Notes under the pieces: generated by a model | Told to the model about the DNA's origin: nothing | The model's database searches: none | The model's input: the letters and a program-made list of their open reading frames with translations, nothing else | Translations under genes and position numbers: made by a program | Assembly: GCF_901000735.1 (NCBI RefSeq) | Contig: NC_081546.1 | Span: forward strand, 25,050,529-25,114,528 | Source: Corylus avellana | Taxonomy: Eukaryota > Streptophyta > Magnoliopsida > Fagales > Betulaceae | Reading direction: 5' to 3' | DNA length: 64,000 nucleotides | Part shown: piece by piece, positions 27,407 through 40,800 of the stretch | Layout: every line of letters begins with the position of its first letter | How positions within the stretch are numbered: the stretch's first letter is position 1

Positions 27407-29450
27407 TGTTTTTATGTTTAAAAGATAAAAGACTTTTATTTATAAAAATAAATAAATAAAAAAAGATAAAAGATTTTTCAAAACAGATCTAAACAATAAT
27501 CTGAACTTCTCCATGAAAGTCTTCAACAATTGGCACATCATGTGCTAGTCCAAAATAACAAAAAACTTTAGCCCTCTAGGGAACAAAGCTCAACCCATCT
27601 CTATCCCCATTCCCTACACGAAAAGACTTCAAATATTTGATTAGAATTTAATTATGAGATTAGATGGTGAAGTTTTACTTGCACGCATCAATAACTTGAG
27701 ATCCTAACTCACCTTTATTAGATATATTCCGTTAATCGACTTGCATCAAATTTTAATTTTGACGTTTTAAAAATGCATGTAAAAATCGCATATTATATAT
27801 ATATATATATATATATAAGAAAAAACTTCTAAAATTATTCAAAGTTCTATTAGAGAATTTTTTGTTGGCTTTTCAATTAATTAATTACATAGCTAGATTA
27901 CAACATCATAGAACAACTCTGGACAATCTTTGAGCGATTACTTTTACATGATTGTTGAAATAAATATTATGAAATATATGAAAAATATTATATACTTTTC
28001 ATATATTCTAACAACGATAATTGTATATATATATATTAAAAACTTTTGTTGAAATTGACTCATTTACATTTATTTAATAATCTTTGATCCATCAGGCTCA
28101 AGATCGTCCACCTTTCACATTGCTCATGATTCTCAAAGATTTTGGTCCCTCTCCCTTTTTCATTAGTCACATTATCTTTTGTATATATTTTAATGCATCA
28201 AAGATTAAATGTGAAAATAATTATAAATATTTTATATTTAATTTTGTATTTTAAATTGCTTATTAATGTATTCCTTTTGAATTTTGACCACCCACCGCAC
28301 AGAGAATCCTTGTACGGCCTGTTCAGAAGATGTTTTTTTTTTCTTCTATGTTTTTCTCCTGGTCTACTGACTGCTCTCGAAGTCAAATTTGGCGACGGTA
28401 CTCTAAGCTTTATTAATGTCCGAAAACACCATGACCATTTGCTAGGACAAACCCTAACCGACCATACAAAGTTTCTTCACAAAGAAGACGATGTATGCAA
28501 GCTTGTCCACAAATTAATAAGATATTGATTCAGCACATGAAAAAGGAAAGGGGGAAATTAAAGCAAGATGCATGCATGGCTAAGAAAACTCAAAAGAAAA
28601 GAAAAAGGAAAGTATATATTCTCTATCTTTATGGTGAGTTGAAAGCAAAAAAAAATCAAGGATTCCCAAGCTTTTAGACTGGCTTTTATACCCCCAGTCA
28701 CTTTCATTTATCTTAGCCAATTAAGCTTTTAATTAGTTCTTCTGCTAATTAATAACATTATCATACTCGCTCTTTAATTTTCTAAAATAATTTTTTAATT
28801 GTTCTAGTGTCACGCGTACTATGAAATACATCAATTTTGGATGGAAGTTTGAAATCCAACACATGAAATATTTAACAGAAATAATGATTAAATCGTAGTA
28901 GAACTAAGGTTAATTCAAACTTATTATTTTTGTTCTGGTATCATGTTAAATCATGATATCATTTTAGGTTCTAACAATTGTTTTGTTTATTTTAGGGTTG
29001 TTTGGTTTAATGATCTCTTGGCATATTGTAAGACCTAGTTTTTTTATCCCTCTTCTTTAATTCTTCTTTTTTTTGTTGGCTAGCTGCCTAGCTAGCTAGT
29101 AGCATGACCCAGCTGGCAATTATGAGAATTAAGTGATTGCTTAAGTAAGTGGGTTCTTCTATAATGCTGGCTTTCAAGCGCTACCATTGATTAGGGTTGA
29201 CAATTTTTTATATAACCTATGAACTCAACCCTAAACTAGCCCGTGAATTCATTTTGAGAAGTCAGATCCCTTTAAATAAATGAATAGGATTATAATTTAT
29301 CTATATAATCTTATATCAATATTTTAACATGATTCGATGTGTGAACACGAATTGCTACTCTTACCAATAATGGTGGGTAATAATAGTAATTGTCCATGCA
29401 TATCCGTTAACACGGTTGACATTCTTTGCGTGAAATATGGATTAGAATGG

Positions 29451-29451
<1 letters not shown>

Positions 29452-29491
<40 letters not shown>
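29452..29491. repeat. (AT)n(AG)n compound microsatellite
   Basis: ATATATATATATAT runs into about 13 AG units. Confidence 0.9.
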
Positions 29492-29495
<4 letters not shown>

Positions 29496-30942
29496 ACATA
29501 AAGTAGAATTTAGAAAGAAGACACAAACTAAAATCCAGAAATTACAAAGAAAGGTACAAAGGTGGTCCCTTGCGGTTTGGAGAAGAAAGGAAAATATGAA
29601 AAAGTGAAAACCCTAGCAAAAGAAAAAGAAAGGAGTTGTCTCGTATATTTAGCTCTGTTTGGGCATGGTGGGTGGGTGGTAGACTTGGGGCTTTCGAGGT
29701 AAACTCTAGATTGTGAGCACTCCCAATCAAAACTGGGCACCCAACCTGTAATTGTAGGGGTGGGGGCCCTTTCAATTTGTCTCCTCTGTTCTCTCTAAAG
29801 GGATGGTGATAACTGATATGATTGACGATTTCTTTCCCTTCCAACTTTGTTTGATTCTGTTTTCATACAAATGACTCATAGGCTGCTTCAACCGAGTGAA
29901 AGATGGCTTCCCTACATCATTTATAGTTCTTTGTCATTTCTCTGCCCACCATCGACCTCTTCTTCTCAGAAAGTACTCCATGCTAAAACATGGGCTCAAG
30001 AAATGATTGATATCAATAATTTATCTATATTTTTTTTCATATTCTCCTACAAATTCAATAGATCAACTATTAAATTTATGAAATTCACCATTGACTTATG
30101 TAGAGTCCATATAAATCCATAAATATAATGGTTAATCTGTAAAATGAGATGAAAAACAATTATTTCTCAAACTTATATGATCTATATATCTCTTAAAATT
30201 ACTTGTCTCAATTATTAAATATGTCTCCAATATATGTCCAATCCTTGCAATCAAAGAGATCGATTAGCCAATAATGCAAGCATGGTGACATCATAGTAAT
30301 ATATATATATATATATATTAAAAAAAGGGGATAGGGCAGATGAAACACAGACATGCAAGTTTAAGTTGTATAGCAGCAAGTTGATTTGGAGGCTTCAACG
30401 TGCAGTGATTGTGTCCTGATTTTAAGGTGAGAAATGAGGAAATCATTGAGTTTATAGTCGAAAGTGAGGTGCTTGACTTTCCCGTCTTAGAGCATATGAG
30501 AATCATAGAAATCATTTGCGATAATTGGTGATTTGTTAATTCTAAATAAAGGAACTTGATTAGGATTAGATTACATTTAAAATTATTCAATTAATTAATT
30601 TGTAAATTCTATAAATAAAACTTTATATACAGTTAAATAAAAAAATTAATCATCTCATCCGTGTTTTATCGACGAATCTTAAGACTGAGCTCACGTTCAG
30701 AATTTAATCCTTACTGCACCGGATCCATTTAAGCAAAAAATGAATCTTTAGAAGAAAAAAAAATGCTTCATATTTTCAAACTCAAACTTTCACCTTGAGT
30801 TTGAAGGGAAAGTTAGAGTATATGATAAGAATAGAAATCTTTTTTGGTAAATGAGAATTTGTTTATCTTATATGAAGAGATTTGATTATAATTAGATTAC
30901 ATTTGAAATTATTCAAATAATTTAATTGTAAGCTCTATAAAT

Positions 30943-31130
30943 CACTACAAGAAATCTACTCATCATAGGGCGACTCATTAGCGGCAATTGTAAAGTCAAC
31001 GCTAATGCTATCCTATTAGCGTCGACTATTGAACGTCGACGCTAATATCTATGTATCAGCATCCACTTTAAAGTGAACGCTAGTAGTCAACCCAAAAGAT
31101 ATGTATTAGCATAGACAGAAACACCCGTAA
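30943..31130. mobile_element. CACTA (En/Spm-like) transposon terminus, solo
   Basis: CACTACAAGAAATC at 30943 is the canonical CACTA terminal motif. It is followed by subterminal repeats of the TTAGCGGCAATTG, CAACGCTAATG and GACGCTAATATC type on alternating strands. No matching ...TTGTAGTG end was found nearby, so this is one end of a deleted or truncated element. Confidence 0.65.
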
Positions 31131-32216
31131 ATCATTTGTCTCCATTTTCTTTATTTCTTTCCATTCCTCTTTCATTTTTCTATTTAATCACAAACTTCCT
31201 TCACCCTGGTGGAAGTTGTCATGACTCATTTTGACTCGATAATACACTAATGGCCCAAATCCATCCATATAAAGCTTTGCCCGAGCAATGGAGTTTGGTG
31301 TGAAAGAATGAAGCCAAACCCACCATAAGAGTATATTAGGTTTACATATATTCTACCTGCCCCGTATATTTTTTTTTTCAATTCAGTCTATTAAAATTCA
31401 TGTAATTTTTACGTGTATTTGTTGGAAACACTTTCTCAAACCTAATTTAGGACAAAAATTATGTCCATGTCTGGTCAGTTTGAAACCGCTGAAGACAGCT
31501 AGCTAGGTTTGAGTCATTTCAAGGAGATAATTGATGGGTTGTGAGTCATGACTGAGAATTGAATGGGTCAAAGAATGGAGTTATCAGCTTAGCATTTAGC
31601 GGTTACAGTAGAGAATGAGACTGCTTGGCTGCAGGGAATATATGTTTCTATTTTGATGATTAAATATATATTCTGTCCTTCATATTTATTCGACAGAGAT
31701 CGATGTCTGTTTTTTCTTGCATCTGGCGCCGCGTAATCAAATTGTTTATTGACAAATACCAGCAGAGAAGACTTTTACGCAGTCTGTACGTCTGTGAAAC
31801 TATATATATATATATATATAGTGATATTGGTGATGGTGACATCATCAAAGAGGTAGTACTAGGGAAGCAAGTTTCGTTGCTACTTCTCTTGTTTGGATGA
31901 GATTCGTGAAAATCCGTGAGGGGAACTCCAGAAACTTTTCATTAATATGCAGAGCACATGCTATTTGTTATTCTTGAATCAATTTTTAGTACATATACTA
32001 TTCTTGTAGCTTAAAAGATCAGAGGGTATATATATATATATATATATGTCATCTTTTTATAGAGGATTTATTGAGCCACACGGAACCAATTAAGATTTCT
32101 TATTGAAAGGGACTAAAGCATAAACGACAAGTCAGGTCTAATTTTAATAGGAGTTCATCTTAATTTTTAGAAGCATCGACCCCCCTAGCTAGTTCTATCC
32201 AACATTTATCACCCAA

Positions 32217-32388
32217 GTAATGCTAAATGTCAGCCTCCATGTCCTCCCAAAATTAATGTGCCTTTTAAATATTAGTTATTACTATTTGATCAAAATTCAA
32301 TAATAATCTATAACAAGTCGTATAATTTAAGAGTTGCACCAATTTTAGGAGGACACAAAGAAGACGCGGGTCCTCCTTTTAGTATTAG
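32217..32388. mobile_element. Foldback MITE, related to the 27.2-kb copy
   Basis: The left arm (TAATGCTAAATGTCAG, GTCCTCCCAAAATTAATG) pairs imperfectly with the right arm (CCAATTTTAGGAGGAC, then CTTTTAGTATTA). The shared TCCTCCCAA.TT.ATGTG core links it to 27244-27406. Confidence 0.6.
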
Positions 32389-32830
32389 TACTCTATATCA
32401 CCCATCCCCTATATATATCTCATACAATCTATTCTCTATATATTTAGTTTTGTTAGAAAAACTGCCCAAAACTATTATCCAAAGTCACCATGATTTTACT
32501 TAATATTTAGATGAAATTATTACAAAAATAAAGTTGTCATTTAAACCGGATCGGAGAAAATTGATATTTGTTTTTATAATACGTTCATGATTTTCATACG
32601 CATGGGAATTATATGTTATATTCATCCCAATGATCCCATTACAATGTACATGATAATTATATATTATAAGAATGTAAAGTAACATACAGATTTGAAAAAA
32701 AAAAAAAAAAAACTTTATCCTTTCTAGAAGGTATGAAACAATTTATTGAAAGATCTCATCTTTCATTTTATCAAGGTCACCAATGTAAAAAGGAAAAAAG
32801 AAAGAAGGCAACGGTTGGTTTATTGGGCAT

Positions 32831-33013
32831 AGAGTAATGTTAGGTACCATGTTTTTATTCTCCTAAAATCTTTATAAAACTGATTTGACTTTTAAAATCA
32901 CTATTAAATTTTAAATGAATCATACTTGAATTTTAATCTAATGGTGATTTTGAAAGTCACATCAACTTTAAGAGGATTTTAGAAAGATAAAAAGATAGTA
33001 CCTAGCATTATTC
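32831..33013. mobile_element. Foldback MITE (TAATGTTAGGTAC family)
   Basis: The left arm, AGAGTAATGTTAGGTACCAT, and the inverse of the right arm, GAATAATGCTAGGTACTAT, pair over about 75 bp, including CCTAAAATCTTTATAAAACT against the inverse of the right-arm segment near 32965. Non-coding. Confidence 0.75.
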
Positions 33014-34088
33014 TTGGACATATTTGGCTTAATTATATGTTTTGTTCTCCTGTAAACATGACTCAAATAGATCATGTTGTTGTTGCCATAAAACCAATCA
33101 TATTTATTCCAAGTACAGACACAAAGATAAGATCACGATCATGTGTGTCCTTTAATTGCTTCTTCTGCACCACAATAAAAAGCATGCAGGAACAACCTGT
33201 TGTAGGAGGTGATGAGTCACTGAGTGTGAGGAAGAAACTAATGATTCTAGATAAGTTGTGGGATATAATTAATTAATAAAGCTAGTGCTGGGGCTCAAAG
33301 ACTATTGAGAAGGGACAGTTGGATCATTAAAAAGACCTTATTTCTTATACCAATAGGACCCAAAGCTAGAGTCATTTATATTCCTTATGTTGTCGTCACG
33401 GCTCACGTCACGTAGTGTTTCAACATATATATCATGACTAGCAATATGTGACATTCCTTCAAAATTCAAAATAACTAGTTAAGTTGTAATTAAAATTTCC
33501 TACAATCACATATAAATTAAGCTTAATCTTACTTAATAAAAAAATTAAATAATATGAAACTTAGAATTCTTGAGCTTTTTTATAATCCATTTTACTTAAT
33601 TTATGTGAGTAATTTGTTGGGAGAACGACTAACTTTCTATGGTGTATCCAATTTTTTTAAAAAATTATTAAAAACCATATTGTAGCATTTACATGCTATT
33701 GAAATCAAAGTATGAGGTAGATGTGACCCACAACAAGACCAAAAAGGGTCCGTCGACCCAGAAAACGTGTGGGAGGGACCAGCTAGGGTTTATCGCTAAC
33801 TTTCAAAAATGACAATCAATGGGTACCATTCAAATTGTCCAAGTGGATGGACCAAACCCAAGAACACAAATTGTGGGGGACCCTTGGGGGGTCCGAGAAG
33901 ACCAGACGCCACCACCTTCAATGGTGCAAATTCTTGTCAATAATTCCACTCCTAACATAACTGTTCTCCAAGGCAATAACACTCGATTACTGCTACTGTC
34001 TTTGTCCTTTTTTTTAATCGACAGAGTTTTTTTTATCTTTTTCAAAGTACTAGCGCATATATATTGCTTCCAAAAAGATAAACGCCAT

Positions 34089-34251
34089 GTACTCTCTTAG
34101 TGTTTTTCTTGTGTCTTTTTTATTTTATGTGAAAATTATTTTATAAAAATCAAGTGAAAGAAATAAGAACCTTTTTTTTTTTTTTTATAAAATAATTTTT
34201 ACATAAGATCCGGAGGTTACAAGAAGAACATAAAGAGGCACCTAACATTCC
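34089..34251. mobile_element. Foldback MITE remnant
   Basis: The left arm, CTCTTAGTGTTTTTCTTGTG, pairs with the right arm, ACAAGAAGAACATAAAGAGG. The centre has AATTATTTTATAAAA against TTTTATAAAATAATTTTTAC. Confidence 0.6.
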
Positions 34252-34523
34252 AAAAAAAAAAAAAAAGGCTTAAAAAGTTAAGTGCAATATGCTTTTTTGG
34301 TGTTCCATAAATGGGACACCAAGAGAACCAAAAATACTTCTTTTAACGTTATTTTAGTATAAAAAAGCTTTATTTTCCTCTCTTTCCTTTTTCTTTTCCT
34401 AGAATTTATTTGAAAGAATATTTAAATAGTATAGGAAAATGATAATAAAAGTTATTGTAGAGTTTATTTGAATGAATAGGAAAGCAAAAATAAGTTTGCT
34501 TCCTAAATTTAAGAGAAACTTAT

Positions 34524-34675
34524 GATAACACTCTTTTACTATTTATACTCACTTATCACACCAGTTGACGTAACATATTTTAAATAGCTTTCTATGTCAG
34601 TCACTTAAAATAAAATAAAGAAAAGTCACTTATTAAAATACATCACGCCAACCGGTACGAAGAGTAACATTACTC
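34524..34675. mobile_element. Foldback MITE in the AAP6 upstream region, copy 1
   Basis: The left arm (CACACCAGTTGACGTAACAT, then AGTCACTTAAAATAAAATAA) pairs imperfectly with the right arm (ACATCACGCCAACCGGTACG), ending AGAGTAACATTACTC. Confidence 0.6.
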
Positions 34676-34715
34676 AAGTAATTTAAAACAAAAACAAAAT
34701 GGTATGTTTGTTGAT

Positions 34716-34878
34716 AGAGTAATGCAACTTTTCACACCAATTGATCACATTCATTTCACACTGACTGACGCGATATATTTGAAGGGATATTTTTTTTTTT
34801 AAGAGGCTGAAATAAAAAGTCATTTAAAACACCTCATATTCGTCAGTGTAAAATAAATGTGAAGAGTAATATTATTCT
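34716..34878. mobile_element. Foldback MITE in the AAP6 upstream region, copy 2
   Basis: Starts AGAGTAATGCAACTTTTCAC and ends GTGAAGAGTAATATTATTC. The inner arms, TTCACACTGACTGACGCGAT and ACCTCATATTCGTCAGTGT, show the same family pattern as the neighbouring copy. Confidence 0.55.
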
Positions 34879-35266
34879 TCTTAATATGTTTTGATGCACA
34901 TTTTTAATTATTATATATATATATATATTCTGATATGACATAAAAATAAAGTAATCTTTAAATTTTGAATTAATATTTTTGCTTCAAAAAGCAGAAACAC
35001 AAAAAAGTAAGGTTAAGAGAATTTTAGCAAATGGAACCTTTATACTTTTTTAATTTTCTTCTCTCATTGTTTACTTAAATTATAAAGTATATATATATAT
35101 GGAAAAATGGATAGTTGTCCTAACATACTCCGCCACTCTGCCATTTGACTTGGTACTCACCATCATTACCCCATCACTTTTCTCCTTTTCAAATATCCCC
35201 TCCTTTTCACTCGTTCAAATACTCTCTATTCGTTAACCATTTCTCGAAGCAAGCAAGCTCACGGAA

Positions 35267-35725
35267 ATGGAGATGCAGAAGAGCAGCAGCATGTTCATAG
35301 AACATGGTCCCGGAGGAGCATACAACAACGGCGAGATCCGGAAGAACCTCGACGACGACGGCCGAGCCAAAAGAACGGGTAAATTTGCAAAAAAACATGT
35401 CGTTTACAGTACACTCTCTCTCTCTCTCTGTCTTGTTTTCCTCTTCCGACATAATTTTTTGTCTTTATTAAGGAACATGGGTAACCGCTAGCGCCCATAT
35501 CATAACCGCCGTTATCGGTTCCGGCGTGCTGTCTTTGGCATGGGCAATAGCACAGTTGGGATGGGTGGCCGGACCGGCCGTTCTCATGGCTTTCTCTTGC
35601 ATCACCTACTTCACTTCCACTCTTCTCGCCGACTGTTACAGGTCGCCGGACCCCGTCACCGGAAAAAGAAACTACACCTACATGGATGTTGTGAGAGCTA
35701 ATTTAGGTAATAATTAACAATCCCA

Positions 35726-35793
<68 letters not shown>

Positions 35794-36901
35794 CTGCCTT
35801 TACATTTATCTTCTTCTAACTAACTAACCCTTTTTAATGCGGTGAGAGTTCCAAGAACACCATTGTTTAAAGACAAAGTCACTTCTCTATGCCCAAAAAG
35901 CTTCTGTATATATTAATGGCTTTTCTTCTGCCAGGCGGTCGGAAGGTTCAGCTATGTGGATTGGCTCAATACCTAAATCTTGTTGGGATTACCATCGGTT
36001 ACACTATCACCGCATCAATTAGCATGGTGTAAGTTTCATCATTTCTGATATTTATTGTCCAGATTATTAGCCGGATTGAAATCTCTCAGATTTTAAAATA
36101 TTAGGTCGGTCCAAATAAAAGCAGAAGCTTATTATATACAGACAAATAATTTTAGTTTTTAACATGTTAAACTCACTTGTGTTGATAATACATAAAAGTT
36201 TGCATTTATTTATACCGTTAAATGTAATAAATGGCTTTACCGGTAAGAATCCAAACCCATTTATAATAAAAGCTTTTTAATGATGCTTCTTTTTACCTTC
36301 CATAATCTTTTAATGATGCTTTGGTTTTTACCTTTTTCAACTGCATGGTAATTATCAGGGCGGTGAAAAGGTCAAACTGTTTCCACAAAAATGGGCACCA
36401 TGTGAAGTGCCACACATCAAACTACCCATTCATGATAATCTTCGCCTGCATCCAAGTGGTTCTGAGCCAAATACAAAACTTTCACAAGCTCTCATGGCTC
36501 TCAATCCTTGCAGCCATAATGTCCTTCGCATATTCTTCCATAGGACTCGGCCTCTCCATAGCAAAAGTTGCTGGTAAGTATAGTTGTACGCAAAAGATCG
36601 ATAGGTTAATTTTCTCACGTGATCAATGATATATCATATATGATCAGTACAATACTACACCGTATTAGCTAGCTAGTGTCCTTTGTGAGTAAACTTATAA
36701 GGCGGTGGATGATTGAAAATGAAGGTGGGGGGCATGTAAGGACAAGCTTGACCGGCGTCACGGTTGGGGTTGACGTGTCTGGGACAGAGAAAGTTTGGAG
36801 GACCTTCCAAGCTATTGGTGACATTGCCTTCGCTTATGCTTACTCCACCGTCCTCATCGAGATACAGGCAACTCATCTCTCCTCTATCCTATCCATTTAT
36901 C

Positions 36902-36939
<38 letters not shown>

Positions 36940-37810
36940 ACGTTATGTCATATACTTTCATTTTAATTCATCATATTGAATTGATGTGACAGTGTCCATC
37001 AATCTTGTTAAAAAATTGATGAAAACTGTCACATCAACTTAATTAGTGAAATGAAAATGTAGTATATAACATTACTTTATATATATAACTCTAATAAATT
37101 ATATTAAACATGACAATAAATATGAGAGAAAAGATGACTTGGATCGTGTGTAAATTTACGACTCCTTTTGTCATTAGGGCAATTTAGGTTAGGAGGGGCC
37201 AAACCACTCATTTTAGGGCTAGATAGTTTTTTTTTTTTTTTGATATGAAGGACTAGATAGTTAAGTTGCTCTTAAAGGAGAAGTGCAAGAGAGCCAAAAA
37301 GAATTGTCCAAAAAAATTTTCTGAACTGACGTTGCAGAATTTTAAAATGAAAATTCAAGGGGTAACTAGAATTCTGCCATGTCTGTTTGGAAAAAATTTT
37401 GGACAATTCTTTTTGGTTCTCTAGTACTTCTCCTCTTAAAGACTAGTTGAAAATGGTCAAACCAACAATTTAAAAAAAATTAAAAAAAAAAAAAAGAGAG
37501 AGAGAAATGGTTGAATCACCCCAATAATCGAGTTAAGAGATAGTTCAATTAGGGATTAAACAATTCATTCTCTTTAATTCTCATGTGCTATTATGATTTT
37601 TAATATAAACTGTCCAAATTAAATCTGTTAAATCAACTACAATAATAGAACGGGATCTAGATTCATAATATATATGTACCTTACTTTTATATGGTGTAGA
37701 ATTATTATCGTTGATATTAGTATATTATTAAATGATGGTGTAGGGATCGATGTGGCATGTTAGTCTTGCATGGAAGGTACATATGTCTGAAATAAAAGAA
37801 TCTCAATAAA

Positions 37811-37871
<61 letters not shown>

Positions 37872-40800
37872 ACATGTACATGCTCGAAAGGTTGAAATGC
37901 GTGCCTGATTTTAGTGGCCAACCACATGGTACTTATCAACCTTCGATTTGGCAGATCGATGTCATTATTGATCACAACTTCTTATAATCCAAAAAATTAA
38001 AAAAAAAAAAAAAAAAAAAACTTTAAATATTTACAGTGGTACACATACTTTCATTATTTTTTAAAATTAATTGTAATTTTCATTAACACGTAAAAAAAAA
38101 AAAAAAAATATTAGGGTTGGGGTCCTAAACTCTGGAGGGCAGCCGGGCCAGTGACTTTGTGGGCAAGTTGCTAGGATTCTATGTAAGTGTACTATTATGG
38201 TAGGGACTTTCTCTTTTGGCAGAAGTCTTGATAAGGACCCTAGACTTGAAAAAGCACAAAGCTCTTTCTGACTTCATCTGCATGTGATTTCTACGTGTAA
38301 AATGAATGAGGACATGCCTCAAAGGATTCATTTCTTTTTGTTTTTTACTAATATTTTAAATTCTAGAAATCTTTCTCAATCTTTCTTGCTTTTTGATTTA
38401 AGAATAGAAGTCAAAATGATGCATGAGATGGTATATAGTATTCAATTCAATCTATTAAATTAATATTTTTTTTTAGAATAATATTTTTTTTTAATAATAA
38501 ATATAAGAATCATATATTTATACGCTCTGTTAATCATATTAAAAATACATGAATAAATCATTTGTTTTAAGTATATGTGTCGATTTAATAGTCTGAATTA
38601 GATAAATTTTTTGCAACCCAATTTAAATGAAAACTTTGTCCTTCTAAGTTTAAGATTTTAGGAATTTTTCGTGCATAGATAATTTATTTTAGAAGGTCAT
38701 CTATATATCTTGGATTCACAATAATTCGTTGTACGAATCGTTAGTGACTCATCTATCCGAATACGAGAACGAGCTGCCTGAAACATACCAAAATTATTGA
38801 AAATCTCTCTATTCATATGAAGATTGAGCACCCCAAGCTTTGATCTAGCTGTGCCCCTCGTAGATATGTGAATATATTCCAAGGAAAAGATTCGTTTTTT
38901 TTCTTCATCCTCTTTAATAGGCTGCAAAGAGCCAAAGATTCCTGGTGGACCATCTAATGGGTGGACTACAAATTTCAATGGTTTTGGCCATTGAACGTGA
39001 TGGCCATCTATGGACCTCTTCCTTCTTTCATTGTCATCCGTCCTTTCGTTTTAATTAGTGCTTTTTATCTGTTAACACCCACACGATTTGTCACGTCTTA
39101 AACTTGTCACTTTATCGGATGGTCTCAATTCCTCTACGTGTGGTGCCTGGCAAAGTAGGCCAAATTGCTATTATACAATAAAAAGACTATTTTTAGTCTA
39201 TAAAAGTCTTAGCGGGAAAAAAGTTACAGGCCCTACCAGTAGGTGGGATCATAATAACTACAGATGGGGTCTGTAACCTCTTGTCATCAAAGACTTTTAT
39301 GTGCTAAAAATAATATTCTTATTACATTGTAGCATTTATCTATAATTTTAGGTAGAGTTTTATTATTTATTATATATTTAATACTTCTTCTTTTTTTTCT
39401 CTTAATTCATTTCATCTTATTTAATTATAAGGGAAACTTTAGAAAACTTCCATCAAACTTCTACGAGTTTTAAAATTACCTCTAAAGTTCAAAAACTGTC
39501 AATTAAAAGTATCGAACTTTCAATTACTCTATTATGTTAGGATTTTCCGTTAAATCTTTCAAAATTCTCAAAATAACCCTATTTTTTATTATTAAAAAAT
39601 TGTAAAGATTCATGTGTTTATTTTTTTATCAACAAAAAAAAAAAAAAAACATATTTGCAATATTTTTTATTAAAAACAAAAGATATTTTAGCAATTTTAA
39701 CAAGATTTAATGGAAAATTTTAACCAAAATGAGTAATTAAAAGTTTGATATCTTTAATTGAAATTTTTTGAACTCTGGAGAGTCATTTCAGAACATATGG
39801 AAGTTCATGGAGTTTTCTAAAATTTTTCCTTATTTATATGCCGAAGTTATAAAGTATATTAATAGATAAATTTAATTATTTAATAATTAACGTGATAAGT
39901 GACACGCCCTGCAGGATACACTGAAATCAAGCCCAGCAGAGAACAAGGTGATGAAGAGGGCAAGTTTACTTGGTGTGTCAACCACCACTACGTTCTATGT
40001 CCTTTGCGGGTGCGTTGGCTACGCAGCCTTTGGAAATAACGCACCAGGGAATTTCCTCACTGGGTTTGGATTCTACGAACCCTTCTGGCTAATCGACTTC
40101 GCTAATGTTTGCATTGCTATCCATCTCATTGGTGCTTACCAGGTAAACCTCTTTATATATGCATACATCATTTCAGAGTTCCAAAAAAAAAAAAAAAACT
40201 ACCCTAAATTTTTTGTGAGATTCAGAGAAAATTTCAATTATTTTTTCACATGATCTCAAGTGTTAATTCAAGGTTGAGTATCTAATGCTGATGTCGCAGT
40301 CTCAATCAATTTTTAAATTATTTTTTTTAACAAATACTGATCTGAAAGTTAGTTGAGACTGACACATCAGTATTACAAGATAGTTACAATAATTGTTTCT
40401 AGCGTAAGTAAGAGTAATGGTACAATGGACTGACACCACTGGGCTCATGTGACTTTTTTTTTTTTCTTTTTTTTTTTTTTGAATTTAACAATTGTTAATT
40501 TAAAGGTTGATTGACACTGTCACATCAGCTCAGTGGGATCAATGTATAGGGTTAATATTTTCCTCATATTTAGCATATCTCATCTTACAAATTAATTATT
40601 AGATTTGTGAACTTATGTGAACCCCACATAAGTCAATGATAGACTCTACAAATCTAATGATTAGAGAATATAAACCAAATATGAAGAACTTATTGACCCT
40701 TAACATTTCTCATGATATATACTACATTTTTATCTTACAACTATCGTACAATGCTAACGTGGCAATCGTTCCCAAAAGTTAACTCAATCGGCTCAAACCA

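Larger units (their letters stand above)
26251..35266. other. Long intergenic region between the esterase and AAP6
   Basis: About 9 kb, AT-rich and without a convincing gene on either strand. It holds the foldback MITEs and CACTA terminus listed separately, AT microsatellites near 27797, 30301, 31801 and 32028, and a leader-like CT/GA-rich stretch at 29450-29870. Open frames at 28142-28528, 29847-30122 and 33819-34100 show no recognisable domain or codon pattern. The last 600 bp are the AAP6 promoter, with a TATATATATATATGG stretch near 35086. Confidence 0.6.

Noticed and set aside
28142..28528. 128-codon open frame
   Set aside because: No domain, AT-driven composition, no splice partners.
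33819..34100. 93-codon open frame with a plausible N-terminal part
   Set aside because: It runs into a T-rich tract and a MITE, and no family is recognised.
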